Origin: Anarhynchus alexandrinus
Lineage: Eukaryota > Chordata > Aves > Charadriiformes > Charadriidae
Direction: 5' to 3'
Assembly (NCBI GenBank): GCA_008711295.1
Contig: VUYV01000119.1
Coordinates: forward strand, 2,510,919-2,574,918
DNA: 64,000 nucleotides
Part shown: in pieces, positions 36,900-48,300 of the stretch
Position numbering within the stretch: the first letter of the stretch is position 1
How the letters are laid out: every line of letters begins with the position of its first letter
Translations under genes and position numbers: made by a program
The notes under the pieces: generated by a model
Databases searched by the model: none
What the model saw: only the letters and a program-made list of their open reading frames with translations
Told to the model about the DNA's origin: nothing

Positions 36900-37325
36900 T
36901 ACCAGCGTAATCTTCACTGTCAACTTGTCCGCTCGCATGAAGCCAAGTTTACTATGGCTCTGTTCCCCACCGTCAGCGAAGCCACAGGGCAATACAAAAC
37001 GCTTTGGCACGGGTCAGGCTGGTATGCAGAACAGCTGCCGCATTGCCCCAGCCCAGAGCCGAGCAAGGCACTTGTAAGATTTTCTCACTACGAAAGAGCC
37101 TGGTCTCCACTGCCTCCCGCTCGTACCCTGCCAGCCGTCTTCTTCCGCGCTGCTTTTAGCAGCAGCCGTGATTAGTGTTGCGCCGTCAGCCAAATACCGC
37201 GCACGCCAGCCAGGATCACCCAGGCAGAGCTGGCAGCTCTTGGCATCCAGAAGCCCAGTTACTGGCACACGTGTTTTGTTACTGATTTATCAATCTGCTT
37301 TCTCTCTCTCGGAGGCTGTGGTGTT
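36900..37325. promoter_or_regulatory. CpG-rich patch, candidate regulatory element
   Basis: I count roughly two dozen CpGs in about 425 bp (around GTCCGCTCGCATG, CTTCCGCGCTGC, TTGCGCCGTCAG and TACCGCGCACGCC), against a CpG-poor background. Frames are open on both strands because stops are rare in this composition, and no exon is recognised. It could be a small CpG island, an unannotated first exon or promoter, or a conserved enhancer. Confidence 0.33.
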
Positions 37326-37681
37326 TCTCCGGACTCTATAATGTAAAACAGAAAAGAAAAAAAAGTATTTTCATGTATTATCATAGTGAAGCTTTCCTCT
37401 CTTCTGCTGTATTCTATAAAATAATGTGTCTGATTCAGAACACTGCTGTGCTGTGTTATTTCTGGCACTTTAGGCTAACTTTGGACAAAGTTACATGTGA
37501 TCTACAAGCAAGAAATAACTTCTGGTTTATATTTGACTTCACCAGTAAATAACGTAACAAAGATTTTATGGGAATATATAAACAACACGGTGATATTTCT
37601 GATAGCAAAGAATTGTCTGGGATTTTAAACACTGCTAGTACGGAAATATCCAGCAGGTGAATGTTAGGAATGAGTGTTATG

Positions 37682-37739
37682 CTTGCTCTCAAAGTCATTT
37701 TGAGTATTGTTAAAAAAAGTAAGTAACTTTGAGAGCAAG
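37682..37739. repeat. Perfect 14-bp inverted repeat (hairpin)
   Basis: CTTGCTCTCAAAGT (37682-37695) is the exact reverse complement of ACTTTGAGAGCAAG (37726-37739), with a 30-nt A/T-rich loop. A 14-bp perfect stem at this spacing is unlikely by chance at a given site. It could be a short inverted-repeat element or a structured RNA stem. Confidence 0.65.
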
Positions 37740-37936
37740 TACAAAACCAGTCCTGATATTCATCTGCTAGATATCCCTGTCATGCCAACACTGTTTAAAA
37801 CCATAGGGCTTAAACATGTTCTGTCAGAGTGGTGAGGCTGCTGCTGTAGGAAAGAACAGGATTTTGGCTTGCTAAATTTTACACATCTTGGAGAGGTTCT
37901 CAGTTTCTCTTTTGATAATAAAGATTTACTCGTTTC

Positions 37937-37981
37937 CTTTGATAACTGATATCAAAGGATATCTGATAACAAATATCAAAG
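37937..37981. promoter_or_regulatory. Cluster of three TCF/LEF-like sites with a palindrome
   Basis: CTTTGATA (37937-37944) and TATCAAAG (37950-37957) form a perfect 8-bp palindrome with a 5-nt spacer. A third ATCAAAG lies at 37975-37981. CTTTGAT matches the TCF/LEF consensus. GATA words (TGATAAC) overlap. Motif evidence only. Confidence 0.3.
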
Positions 37982-40900
37982 AAAAAACTTTTCTTTTCAT
38001 AGCATGATGGGACATTACTTTTCAGAGCTGTGTGTGAAAAGGCTGATGTTACACCAGTGACAATGAAAAACAAGGGCTAAGGAATTAAGACATTCAAATA
38101 TCTTTTAAAATGACTTGAGGAATGGTTCATCTGTTTAAAAGGTAGTGTTTTCTCATGAAATGTACAAGTCTCTCTTTTTGTCTTCTCAAGTTCTTTTGCA
38201 AGTTATCCACAGTTCTTTTGTATGGATCGTGTTAGAGATGGCTTTGTTGAATGATAATGGGACAACTTAAAATAAGAGGCCAAATTCATGCCATTCCCAC
38301 TCTGTGAAGCCAGGTTTTACTTGGATACTTCAGCCTGTTTTGCACTTTTGCTTTCACATCTTCTCCTCCATAGGTCACAGTGGCAGTAGGAGGACAACTG
38401 TAGGCTGGACTCCCTCAGAGAAGTCCTATGAGACAGACCTTGGGACAAAGGGCTCCTAATGCCTTGTCTGTGGAAATTATTTTACATTTGCTGCCATCTG
38501 TGGAGCCTGAACTGTCCTCTTGGGGCATCAGTTCTTACACCAAAACACAGAGTTAGCCAAGGGTTTAAGACCTTGTGACAGGAGGAGTGATGGCAGTTAT
38601 CACACATTACAGTGGATGTCGTATTCCAACACACCCATACACGCCGTGGCATACAAAAGTACAAATAAATTGTGAAATGAACTGCTTTCAAAATGCTGGT
38701 TTGCAGGAGTCCAGCTGAGCGGTAAAGAGTTTGTCCCTCTCCCCAGAACGGGCTTAGTTTTATGGTTCTGCACTCTCCAACTCTCTGGGTGGAGGATAGG
38801 TGTCCACATTTACCAGTATTTCTTCTGCCCTTCATGTGATTTGCCATTTCTGCTTCTGCCCCAGTAATAAGAATTGAAAGTCCCATGGAACTGGCTTTTG
38901 TTCCACAGCTGGGCCATGCTGTGCGGGTGAGCACAGGGACCCCTCACCCTTCCTGGCCTGAATAATACTCCTCCTCTCCTGGGTCCTTCCAAGAGCACAT
39001 GTATGATCCAACCCGACCTACCCTGAGTACAGAAAAGCCCATGAAATACTACTCGGTGTTGAATTCCAGTGGGATACACTTCAGCTGTGAAGGAATGCCA
39101 CCTCTCTGCTGTGTGACAAATACTCTTCAAGGACTTGCCAGGAATCGGCCTTTTATTGCCAAGTCTTCATTTGCGCTTTTCAGGGGCACTGTGCATAAAT
39201 GCTACCACCCTTCACCAGGCAACAGCTGAGCTGTTCGGAGTGGGAACATCTCAGTGAAAGCTTGTATTTTTCTTCTTTTTATTTAAAACGGGATGAAGGC
39301 CTGGAGCACAGGGAAAAGCAGCTTCCTATTGATGATGGGAACGCTAAGCCACTGTCGCTGATGAGCTCAGTGCGGAGCTGGAGCGAAAGGGCCTGGCTGC
39401 TCATCAGACTGAAGGTGCAAGGCATTAAAGGGGATTAAACCAGCGCGGTCCCTGCCAGCCTAATCCACTTGGCACCAATGAGCTGTAGGGAGGCCTGGAT
39501 GCTTTGTGCTTACAGCAATTATAAGGAGGCTTAAAAGAAAAGAAGTAGTCAGTTTAGTTGCTATGGAGGTTTTTGGTGGTAATTGACTTTCATGATCCTT
39601 CCTTCCCCCCCCCCAGCCCTTTTCTCTTTTTTTGGAATCGTTGATTAGAAACTGTGCTCCACTCCACTTTAATGCCCACAAAACATAGGAAGCCTTTATT
39701 TCACAGTGAAAAATCAGAGCTTTAGGGCAGTACAAGGGCTTCTGAATATGCTGTGTACCGTCAGAGCACTGCTGCAGCTCTACCTTTGCTCTGATTCTGC
39801 TATGGCAGGTCCAGCTTCGTTAGGCAATGGAAACACTCCATGAAATTATCTGAGAGTGCGATTGGATCCCCATACCCTTTTCCAGTACCCAGAATGCAGT
39901 ATACTATAATGTCAGGAAGGCAGCTTTCAGTGGTGGCAGATGTTCTATAAGGAGGAGGGAAAGAAAATCGTGTCTTCTACAGTGAATTTGTTACCGATGG
40001 AGACGATTTCTGTTCTGAATGTGGCTGATCCCAGTCACGTGCTGAAGACAATAATGAAAGGCTGCTTGTGTCAAAAAGGAAAAAGAAAACATTGTTCTGT
40101 ATAATCTGTGGATAGAGACAGTCTCCTCCCAGAAAAGGTCAGAGGAGGACCCTAACTTTAGGTGTTCTTACTTTGCTGGGGAAGAACTATCCCTGTCCAT
40201 TGATTGAAACAAGTGCAGAGAGTTTACACTGCAGTCACCAGTAAGGATACACCCAGCAGTGTCTCCAGGGAGAAATGTAAAAGCAGATTCTTTTTCATCT
40301 GCAATCAGCAGTGAAAAAATACGTAATGGTGTATCTATTGAATGGCAATTGTCTGCAAACATAAGGATTTTTTTTTCTTGAGCACTGAATATTTGGTTGT
40401 AATTTTTTTCTTTATTACTTCCATGCATAAACCCAAAGGGTGACATAGTTCAGACTGACTCCAGCACATATGACATGTGTGTTATTCCCTTAATTGAGCT
40501 GTTGCAAAAAAATGAAATTGCAGTGTCAGTAGGGACGGGCCTGGAGTAGTGCAGTGTTTACTAAAAGGCAATTTTTAGGGATTAATGTAACTGATGTACT
40601 GAAGACCTTTCCTCTTTTCACTTTTACTTCTGATCTTTTCTGTCTGAATAGAGTTTTCTGATTAAGTTTTTGAAGGGTGTAACACAAAACCAGTACATTA
40701 CTCCTTTGGAGCAAGAAAACTGTTAAAAAAAAGCATGGGATACAATTATTTGTAAGCTGAAAGGAAAAGAGAAAGACAACACAAAAAAAAAAACCACTAA
40801 ACAAGCAAAAACCCAGAGGCAGTTTTTTTTAGAGGCAAAGCCATTTGTAAGGCTTTCATTTTTCTTTGCTTTTGGAGTAACCACAGTGGATGTGAAGATA

Positions 40901-41452
40901 AGAGATCATTAGACCTACATCACTATGTGGCATAAGGGCTGCTCTTCTGTAGCACATCAAGCATGCAATAACCCAACCGAAATTCCCACAGAGGTTAAAC
41001 AATAGCCTCCTGTTTGTAGCTGCCTCCGGTTCATTTAGTAGAAAATGTATAACCCAAGTTTTATCAGATTCAGCTATAAAGACGAGGTGCTCAATATTTC
41101 CTGTGCTAAGTGGAGTTCTTTGATCCATTATCCTGCTAATTACCGACGGGGTTGACCTCTTCCTGGATTTAACTGCTCTTGCCCATTTTTTTCTGGCTCC
41201 CTGTATTTGCTTAATTAGACACAGCCATGAATGCTCCCACAGTTCAAGCCGTCTTGAGGCACTTTGGCTTGTTTGTGTGGATCCTGCACCCTCTGAGTAG
41301 AGAGTCAGACTCGCTCAAGGACTAGATTCAAAGGCTAGGGAAGTAAGTCAAGGGGAGACTTTAAGTCAAACAGCCAGACCCTGGCACAGTAAACAAAACC
41401 CAGCATGAGTCCACGGAGAGTAACTGGAGCCAGGCCAATTTGTACAAGCAGA
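37982..41452. other. 3.5 kb of unique sequence, no gene recognised
   Basis: Contains a C10-type homopolymer near 39606-39617 and a pair of TAATTA words (41137-41142 and 41212-41217) in a segment with enhancer-like composition. The 150-codon minus frame at 38482-38934 and 106-codon frame at 38810-39130 have no recognisable family. Confidence 0.45.
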
Positions 41453-41698
41453 GAATTCAGCCCAAAATTTTACCTTCTAATCTTCAATTCATAGTAGCAT
41501 TGTTTATGCAATGGATGTTAGAAAGACTGAATCCGATCTTGTGCGACCACTGTGCACGTGACATGCTAAGGACATGAATTCAGCCCAAAAGTTTACCTTC
41601 TAATCTTCAATTCATAGTAGCATTGTTTACGCAATGGACATAAGAAAGACTGAATCCGGTCCTGTGTGAGCACTGTGTACACGACACGCTAAGGACAA
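41453..41698 (+). repeat. Tandem duplication of a 123-bp unit (two copies)
   Basis: Unit 1 (41453-41575) begins GAATTCAGCCCAAAATTTTA and ends GCTAAGGACAT. Unit 2 (41576-41698) begins GAATTCAGCCCAAAAGTTTA and ends GCTAAGGACAAA. They are aligned without gaps at roughly 89% identity, with most changes transitions. No third copy is present on either side. Confidence 0.92.
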
Positions 41699-41805
41699 AC
41701 ACGTTTCACTGTCTTTGAAGATGTTTCCTTGTCTTTGCATGATACCTGCGTGAAACTTTGCAAGAGAGCTTATTTTTCAGAATACTTATTGCTGCTTTTT
41801 AATTA

Positions 41806-42195
41806 TTTGTAGACTTGTAGACAGCTGATCTGGAAGGGACACTGGGAGGTGGTATAGTCCCAACCTCAGCCCCAGGGAATGTGCGTGTCATTTCTGACAT
41901 CTATTTATCTACGCTACTTTTAAAACCATGATAGAGGCCCCTTTCTCCTTTAGCAATCTATTTCTGTGCTTCCCTGTGTTAACAGTTAGATTTTTTTCCC
42001 CCTTTTGTCCATGTCTTTGCAGCTGCACTATAGGCCCATCAACTGTTATCTTCCCATTGGATAGGGAGAATGATTCATTCCTTTCTTTTTTTGCGATATC
42101 CTGTTATATGTTTGAAAATGGTTATCATGGCTTCCTATATTCTTCTCTTCCTAGACTAAACAAACTTCTCTAAGTCATCTTTGTTTCTGTCATCT
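41806..42195 (-). mobile_element. Ancient, diverged CR1 fragment
   Basis: The plus strand reads like the reverse complement of an old CR1 3' end: GATCTGGAAGGGACACTGGG near the start, GGTTATCATGGCTTCCTATA in the middle and TTCTTCTCTTCCTAGACTAA ACAAAC (41821-42172) near the right end. Divergence is much higher than in the other CR1 copies. The edges are approximate. Confidence 0.6.
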
Positions 42196-43961
42196 ACTCT
42201 GGCAGTGTGGAGGACAAATTTGTAGGATCTCAGTGGAGCAGAGCTTGGGCTGGACCAAATCACTTAAGTTAATGTGAAGGCCCTGTCATCTATGGGAAGC
42301 AGAAAGAGCTGCGCCTCTGCACAAGTGCTGAACGTCTGCTAAAACCCACAGCCTGTCTGAAGAGGCATCTGCCCGGCCAGCTGATTTTGGTGGTAGTTTG
42401 TGGAGGAGCCACACTGGTTTCTCCTAATTTCATTCATGCTCTGGGCATCCTGAGGGGTGTAGGAAGGCAGAATCCCTTGTAGAAACACTACATCAGTTTG
42501 CACACTCTTAAAGAAGATGCATTAATGGGGAGAACTATACAGGCAGTGACTTCTGTAGTGCTCACCCACACTGAAGGACCAGACAGAGATGGAATCAGGC
42601 TCTTTCTTCCATGAGGGATGAGTCCATGCAGGTCAGTCCTGCGATCAGGAATTGGATGCATTGTGTCATGTTTCACCTTAAAGACGGACTGTGAGAAATT
42701 CTTCTCCAATTATATTCTGGAAGAAAAGATCTGAGATAGACCTGTTACGGCTAAATCTAAATTTTACAGGCCAGGGAGAGGGAAGCAGAAGGCAGGGAAT
42801 GGAAGGGGAGGGCAGAAAAAGCAAAATGTCTTTTATGACATTTTATTTTCTGCATGGTTATGTCGTTTAAACACACTTAAGATGAGTATTTTCCTTTGAG
42901 AATGAGGCACAGACTACATATTATAGAACATGTGTTTTTACTTTCATTAAAGATAACATTAATTTTCATTATCAGGCTTTCTTAGTGCTTGCAAAATTAG
43001 GTGTGAGTATTCAGTCCTCTTATTCAGTCCAGTTCTCTGTGTGAACTTATGCTAGAGAAAAACTTTTCTCAAAGCTTGGGATATATCAAAGGCATTGTTT
43101 GAGATAGCAACATTGCTGAGGGTTAAAAATTGAGTGTTTTAACATCTTCAAAGTACTCCTCTGGTTTATTCTATTTCCACAATATCTCAAACTGGAAGCA
43201 CAGAAAGTTCATAGTTGGCCTCGGTCGGGATTTGGATTTTTTTCCTCTGACTACAGTGCAGAGATTATTTCAAATGTGCTATTCAGCTTATTCATATTTT
43301 AGGGAACCCATACGGTTTCTGACATCATGTGGTAGCTCTTTCTTTAGAAAACTACACCTCCTTTTATGAGTTTTCCAAAGCCTGTAAAAAATGCTGGAAA
43401 ACAAAAAGCATGTCTATGATTTTACTTTGTGACTATCAAATGCTCTGAAAGACATGCTAAGATGTGGGATTCAGGGGATGAGTCACTTCCATAAGCAACT
43501 TCTACATGCACATCTCTTTTCACCCATAGATCTCAGTGCTTAGAAAGACAAGATATTCCCTTATAGTTCCCCTTGTTCATTTTTTTCTTAATTTTCACTT
43601 CAGAAACAGAGTATGTGTCATCATCCATGTGTTACCAACAGACAGTCAAATACTAGGCAAATTCCAAAGCTATACATCACAAATGTAGGTACAGCCTCTG
43701 CGTTCTCCAGTCTCCACAAACCTTCCTGTCCTGGGGAATTTTGAATCTCAGACATTGACAACCTTCAGAAGATTTCAGAAAGCATAACGTATGCTTATCA
43801 TCAAACTCTTAATTAAAAGCGCGCTATGGCTCACGGAACAGCTACAAATGTCTTACCGTGGCTTTGTGGGTCACAGGCACCCCATGAAATCACTGAGCCA
43901 GATGGCGTTTTCCTCTGCTAGTCATGAGTTGATGAAAACTACTTGCTTTTACTACTTCTTC

Positions 43962-43983
43962 TAAAAAAAAAAAAAAANAAAAA
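43962..43983. other. A-homopolymer interrupted by a single N
   Basis: About 15 A, then N at 43978, then more A. The N probably marks an unresolved homopolymer or contig join. Confidence 0.7.
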
Positions 43984-44880
43984 GCTATTTTGCACTTTCA
44001 AAGCACGGTTCACCAGAGTGTGTCATTAATGCTTCAGCTAGATTAAGGAAGAGGTGGAATTCTTACTTTTTCACGGATAAGGAAACTCATATGGAGAGTG
44101 GAGAGAGATGGTAACTGGATCCAGACTACTCAGAGAAATGATGGCACTGCCAAACTGGAGTTAGGGCTTCTGGGACTCACTAAAACAAAAGTAATGTTAG
44201 CATACGGTCAAACATCTGAATATTTTTATTTCCTAGTTGATAGGAATTTCTTTTGAAAATGATAAATCATAGTTTACTGCTACAGAATTCCACAGAGAAT
44301 GATGACAATAATGACAGACCTTAGGGCCACATCTTGTCAGGACCGACATTCCTGGCAGTACTGTCATGTGCCTTCTATTTATCTTTTCATTTATTCTGGG
44401 TTGTAATTCTCAAAATAGCATATGACAAAAAACACTCATCAGGTTCTCTATTTAGCTGAAAGCGTTTGGGCAGCTGGCTCACTTTTTCTTTCCCAGACAG
44501 CATCTTTACTCTTCTGTAGAGTTCAGTGGGGGTGTAATGTGAAAACATATCCGCAGCATGAGTTGGTATCCAGATGAAGAATTTAAATATAGGCCTAACT
44601 ATTCTTGCCTTAAGCAAGCAAATGCCTTGAAACTAACTAGATTCAGATGCTTCAAAATGCTGTACTTACAAAGAAAATCTCATTGCTTTACTAAAGGTAT
44701 ACATGCAAAATGTGATTGAGTGTGCTTGCAGGTCTCCACTGGGGAAGGAGTGGGATGGGCAGCTGTCATCATGCTGTTCTGGCAGCAGGAGCCACATAAT
44801 CTATCCAAGATCCAGAGTGCAACTCCTTTTTTTTTTTTTTTCAAAAGACATAATGAGAGTTTCTAATACTGGGGAAAACT

Positions 44881-44881
44881 N
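44881..44881. other. Single N (assembly join or unresolved base)
   Basis: The N sits about 40 bp right of a T-run (44828-44842) and just left of an A-rich tract. Sequence continuity across it is uncertain. Confidence 0.7.
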
Positions 44882-44887
44882 ATCCTT

Positions 44888-44973
44888 TTAAAAATAAAAA
44901 TAAAACAAGTGAAACAACAAAAAGAGGAATAAAATAAAAGTAAAAAATGTAAAAATAAAAATAAAAATAAAAT
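44888..44973. repeat. A-rich AAAAAT-type low-complexity tract
   Basis: Imperfect AAAAT and AAAAAT units with interruptions. The cleanest part is at about 44951-44972. Confidence 0.75.
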
Positions 44974-45336
44974 TCCCTTTTCCTGCTTGCCAAGGAATCT
45001 AGGTGATGAAAATTAAGAACTGGAGTAGCTGAGTTTTAAAAAAGAATTAATCTTGTTAGTAATACCAGAATATAGCAAGCTTTTCTGTTGATTAGAATGT
45101 TACAGTCAATGCCCAAGATCTGCTTAGGAAAAGATCCAGTGATTAAAATGTGGGAACAGAGGTCGCACGTCATGTAAAAAGCAGAATTACCTTTCCTGAG
45201 GCAAAGATAACTGAGGACCAAGTTAGGCCAAATCTTTACACACTACGGTTCTAACAATCGCACAGATGTCTGTAGCCCCATCAGGTGCATGCCAGTCAGA
45301 CAGAAGAACAATCCCACTCATTTTTTGCCGTGATTT

Positions 45337-45358
45337 TTTTGTTTGTTTGTTTATTATA
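45337..45358. repeat. Short GTTT microsatellite
   Basis: TTTTTTTGTTTGTTTGTTTA: about three GTTT units after a T-run. Confidence 0.5.
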
Positions 45359-48300
45359 GGGGGTTTTAAGCATCTGTCATGGCACTGTGAGGGACTTCAA
45401 GCCAAAAGGAAATGTTTGAAGGTCCTTATGCTGCTAATATTAAACCACCCTTGGAATTTTCAAGCTGTAGAGATGACAGTCTCCTAATTGCAAAGTCCTA
45501 GACCTGAGAAGGGCAAATGCTGAGTGAAAGCTCTTCAGGACAGACAAGGAGGCACTGAGCTAACAGTCAGCCAGTGAAAGTGAGCATCACTTGGTTATTT
45601 TCAGCTCTGAAAACAATAAAGCCACAATGATTAATACTACTCAGAGTTAAGAAAGATCGTGAACGGTGGCATACGAGAGGGAAAAAAATGATACTTGGAA
45701 AAAATGCTTACTTTTTATTTTATATTTAAACACAAGATTTTGAAAAGCAAGAAAGAGACAATCCTTTTCTTTAAAGAAAATCCACAACAATAGCTAGCCT
45801 TAGGAAGAAAATAGAACACAGTTAAGAAAGAGAAATGGAAATGTAGAAATGGAGGTGGGGAAAGAAAGTTGATAGGCATGAAAGTCAATTAGAATCAAGT
45901 CATTGCGGGAACTTGCCAAGAGAAGGAAAAACAGGTGAGTATAAAGACTTTGTCAGTGTACTTATGAACAACAAGAAGCTTTTGAATTATTTTAATTATA
46001 TCTAGAATAAAAGAAACACTAGTAGTAGGTTTCTTTTTCTGCAATGGAAAGGGTGAAATTATCAGTAAGAGAGAAACAGCAGTTGTGTTCAGAATACGTG
46101 TTTATTTCATTTAGATAAAACTCATAGATTCTACTTCACCTAACCAGTAGGAATTGCATTAGCTTATGAATTTTAACATCTGAAAAGTGATGTTTTGGCC
46201 ATAAAAATTCTACATGATAAATCAGCTTATCTACATTTGTATGTTCAAAGTATTTAAGGACATCACTATTATTCCCAAATGGAGGTCTACAATTAACACA
46301 AAAATAATTCAAACAAAATAGAGGCTGCAATTATGCTAAGGGTTTTTTTTTTAATTTCTTTACTGAAATTAGAATTTTCCATTTCACACTAAGACTTGCA
46401 TGAAACAGTGTCATTTTTTTGGAATTGTGCAGTTAAGGGAAAAGACCTTTCCAGATTTGATGGCTAACGACGGAGCGTTTAAGAGACAGGAAATAAAGGT
46501 GATAATCTAATGCTACAAGTCAGCACCACATAAACCAAAGGAAAATCTTTGTTCTCTAAATTCTTTATGCAGGACTGCAGAGCTACTTCGTTCATTCTCG
46601 TACTGGCATCGCCCTTTGAGTTTGGGCTTGTCTTAAGTGTTATGAAGAAGACTTGACACCTGGGTATGAGGCCAAATAGGCTCATTAGCACACATGGAGC
46701 ATATTACTGTGAAGTAGTTGCATCTAATATTTGTCCCTTCAAGAATTTGTAGCCATAGGACCAGCTAATAAGGGTAAATGCCACATTAAAATGAGAAGAA
46801 CTGTAATTGCATTTGATCTCACAACATCACTCTAGGCAGATAGCAATGAAATCACTAGCTTTTTTATTTATTTTCTTATTTTAGTAAAGGATCTCATCTT
46901 CCTGAATGAGGCAGCATCCTCTCTAAAAAGTGGCAAAACCACAGCAAAGTTTCACCTGACAAGCTTTAGGTTCATTATTTTTACCTGTTATGTTTGGAAT
47001 GTTAACTTATTTGCTGAGAATTAGTAGGACCAGTAGCTACACCGCAGTGCTTAAAGAAGAATTTGCCTAGGGCACTGCTCTGGACTGGGAAACTGTTCAG
47101 AGGACACTGGCTGCAATACCAGTGGTACGTCTGCACTTTTGGCTGAGCACCTGACGTACTGGAAACAGAGCTGTCGCTAGAGCATAGAGATCAGATGATG
47201 GAATCCACCCTTCATTTTCATCTCCCTCTAACCAGCACTGTTCACGCAAAGCTGCATCTTTGGCATCAGTTTTGAGGGGTGATCACTGGGTGCAGGCTGA
47301 GGGGTTCAGATGTCTCATGTCTGCACCATTTTGGGCTAACCCCCTCTACAACAGATTATATCCTGGGGTACGCTACACCACCAGTTTCCTCTATGGTCCT
47401 AAGACATCCACACTCAAATGAACAAGGTCTTTGATATATTTCCTATATGAAATATCTCCAATAACAGTGCTATTGTGCCTACAGTGTGGCTGAAGGGCAC
47501 GCAAAGGTGTTCACTGGAAGGGTTCCTGGTGCTGAACTGTCTCCAAAACCAGGGCCAAACTGCACCTTGGAGACATCTACTCTGAGTAGTAGAACACAGA
47601 GCCAAAGAGAGACAACAGCTATGTAGAAGACAAGGCACGACAGCGTGCAAGTTCAGGGACCCTTGTATTTTACTTAGAAACATAAAGTTAAATCAGACCA
47701 GTTAGTTTCAAACCACCTCAAGTCTTCTACACCATATTGCAGTGACTAATGTGATTGCTCCCTTTCTTTCAGCATTAGGTACTGGTTTACATCAGCCATA
47801 TTTGACTGGCTGGACAATGGCTAGCAGGAACCTTCTCTATATGAATTAGCAACGTTGGAGTTCACTGATATCTTGCCAAATATTTCCACTAAGAGAACAA
47901 GGATTTACTGATTGTTCAGGATGAGCTTCTCCCTTGTTCCTAAAGATGTCTTCTACATCTTCCACATCAGCCATAAAGAGGGGTGGTAATGTCGGACCAG
48001 GTAGACTGTCCTATTCCTGATAAGCCCATCAGGAGAGAGAGGTTTGGTCTTTAGAGCTGACATTTTTCGCATCTTTCTCCAATCACAGAAAATGCCTCTT
48101 AAAATGTGTTGCCAGAGAGTAATCTTATTTTATCATTCAAATGTCTTTTGAAAGATTGTGCCGAAGTTTGTCTGATTTCTGGCATCACCCTGTGGGCCTG
48201 AGAACAGGCTCTGTGTGTGTGGTACACGCAGCAAGGCCACTGAGAAGATGTTTGTTAATCATATCATGTTATAAACTTCTGAAGAGTTCCAAAGTATGCA

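Noticed and set aside
38485..38500. CTCF-like GCCATCTGTGG word
   Set aside because: It lacks one base of the 12-base core spacing.
38482..39130. Overlapping minus-strand open frames of 150 and 106 codons
   Set aside because: Different frames over the same GC-richer sequence, with no homology recognised and no exon signals.
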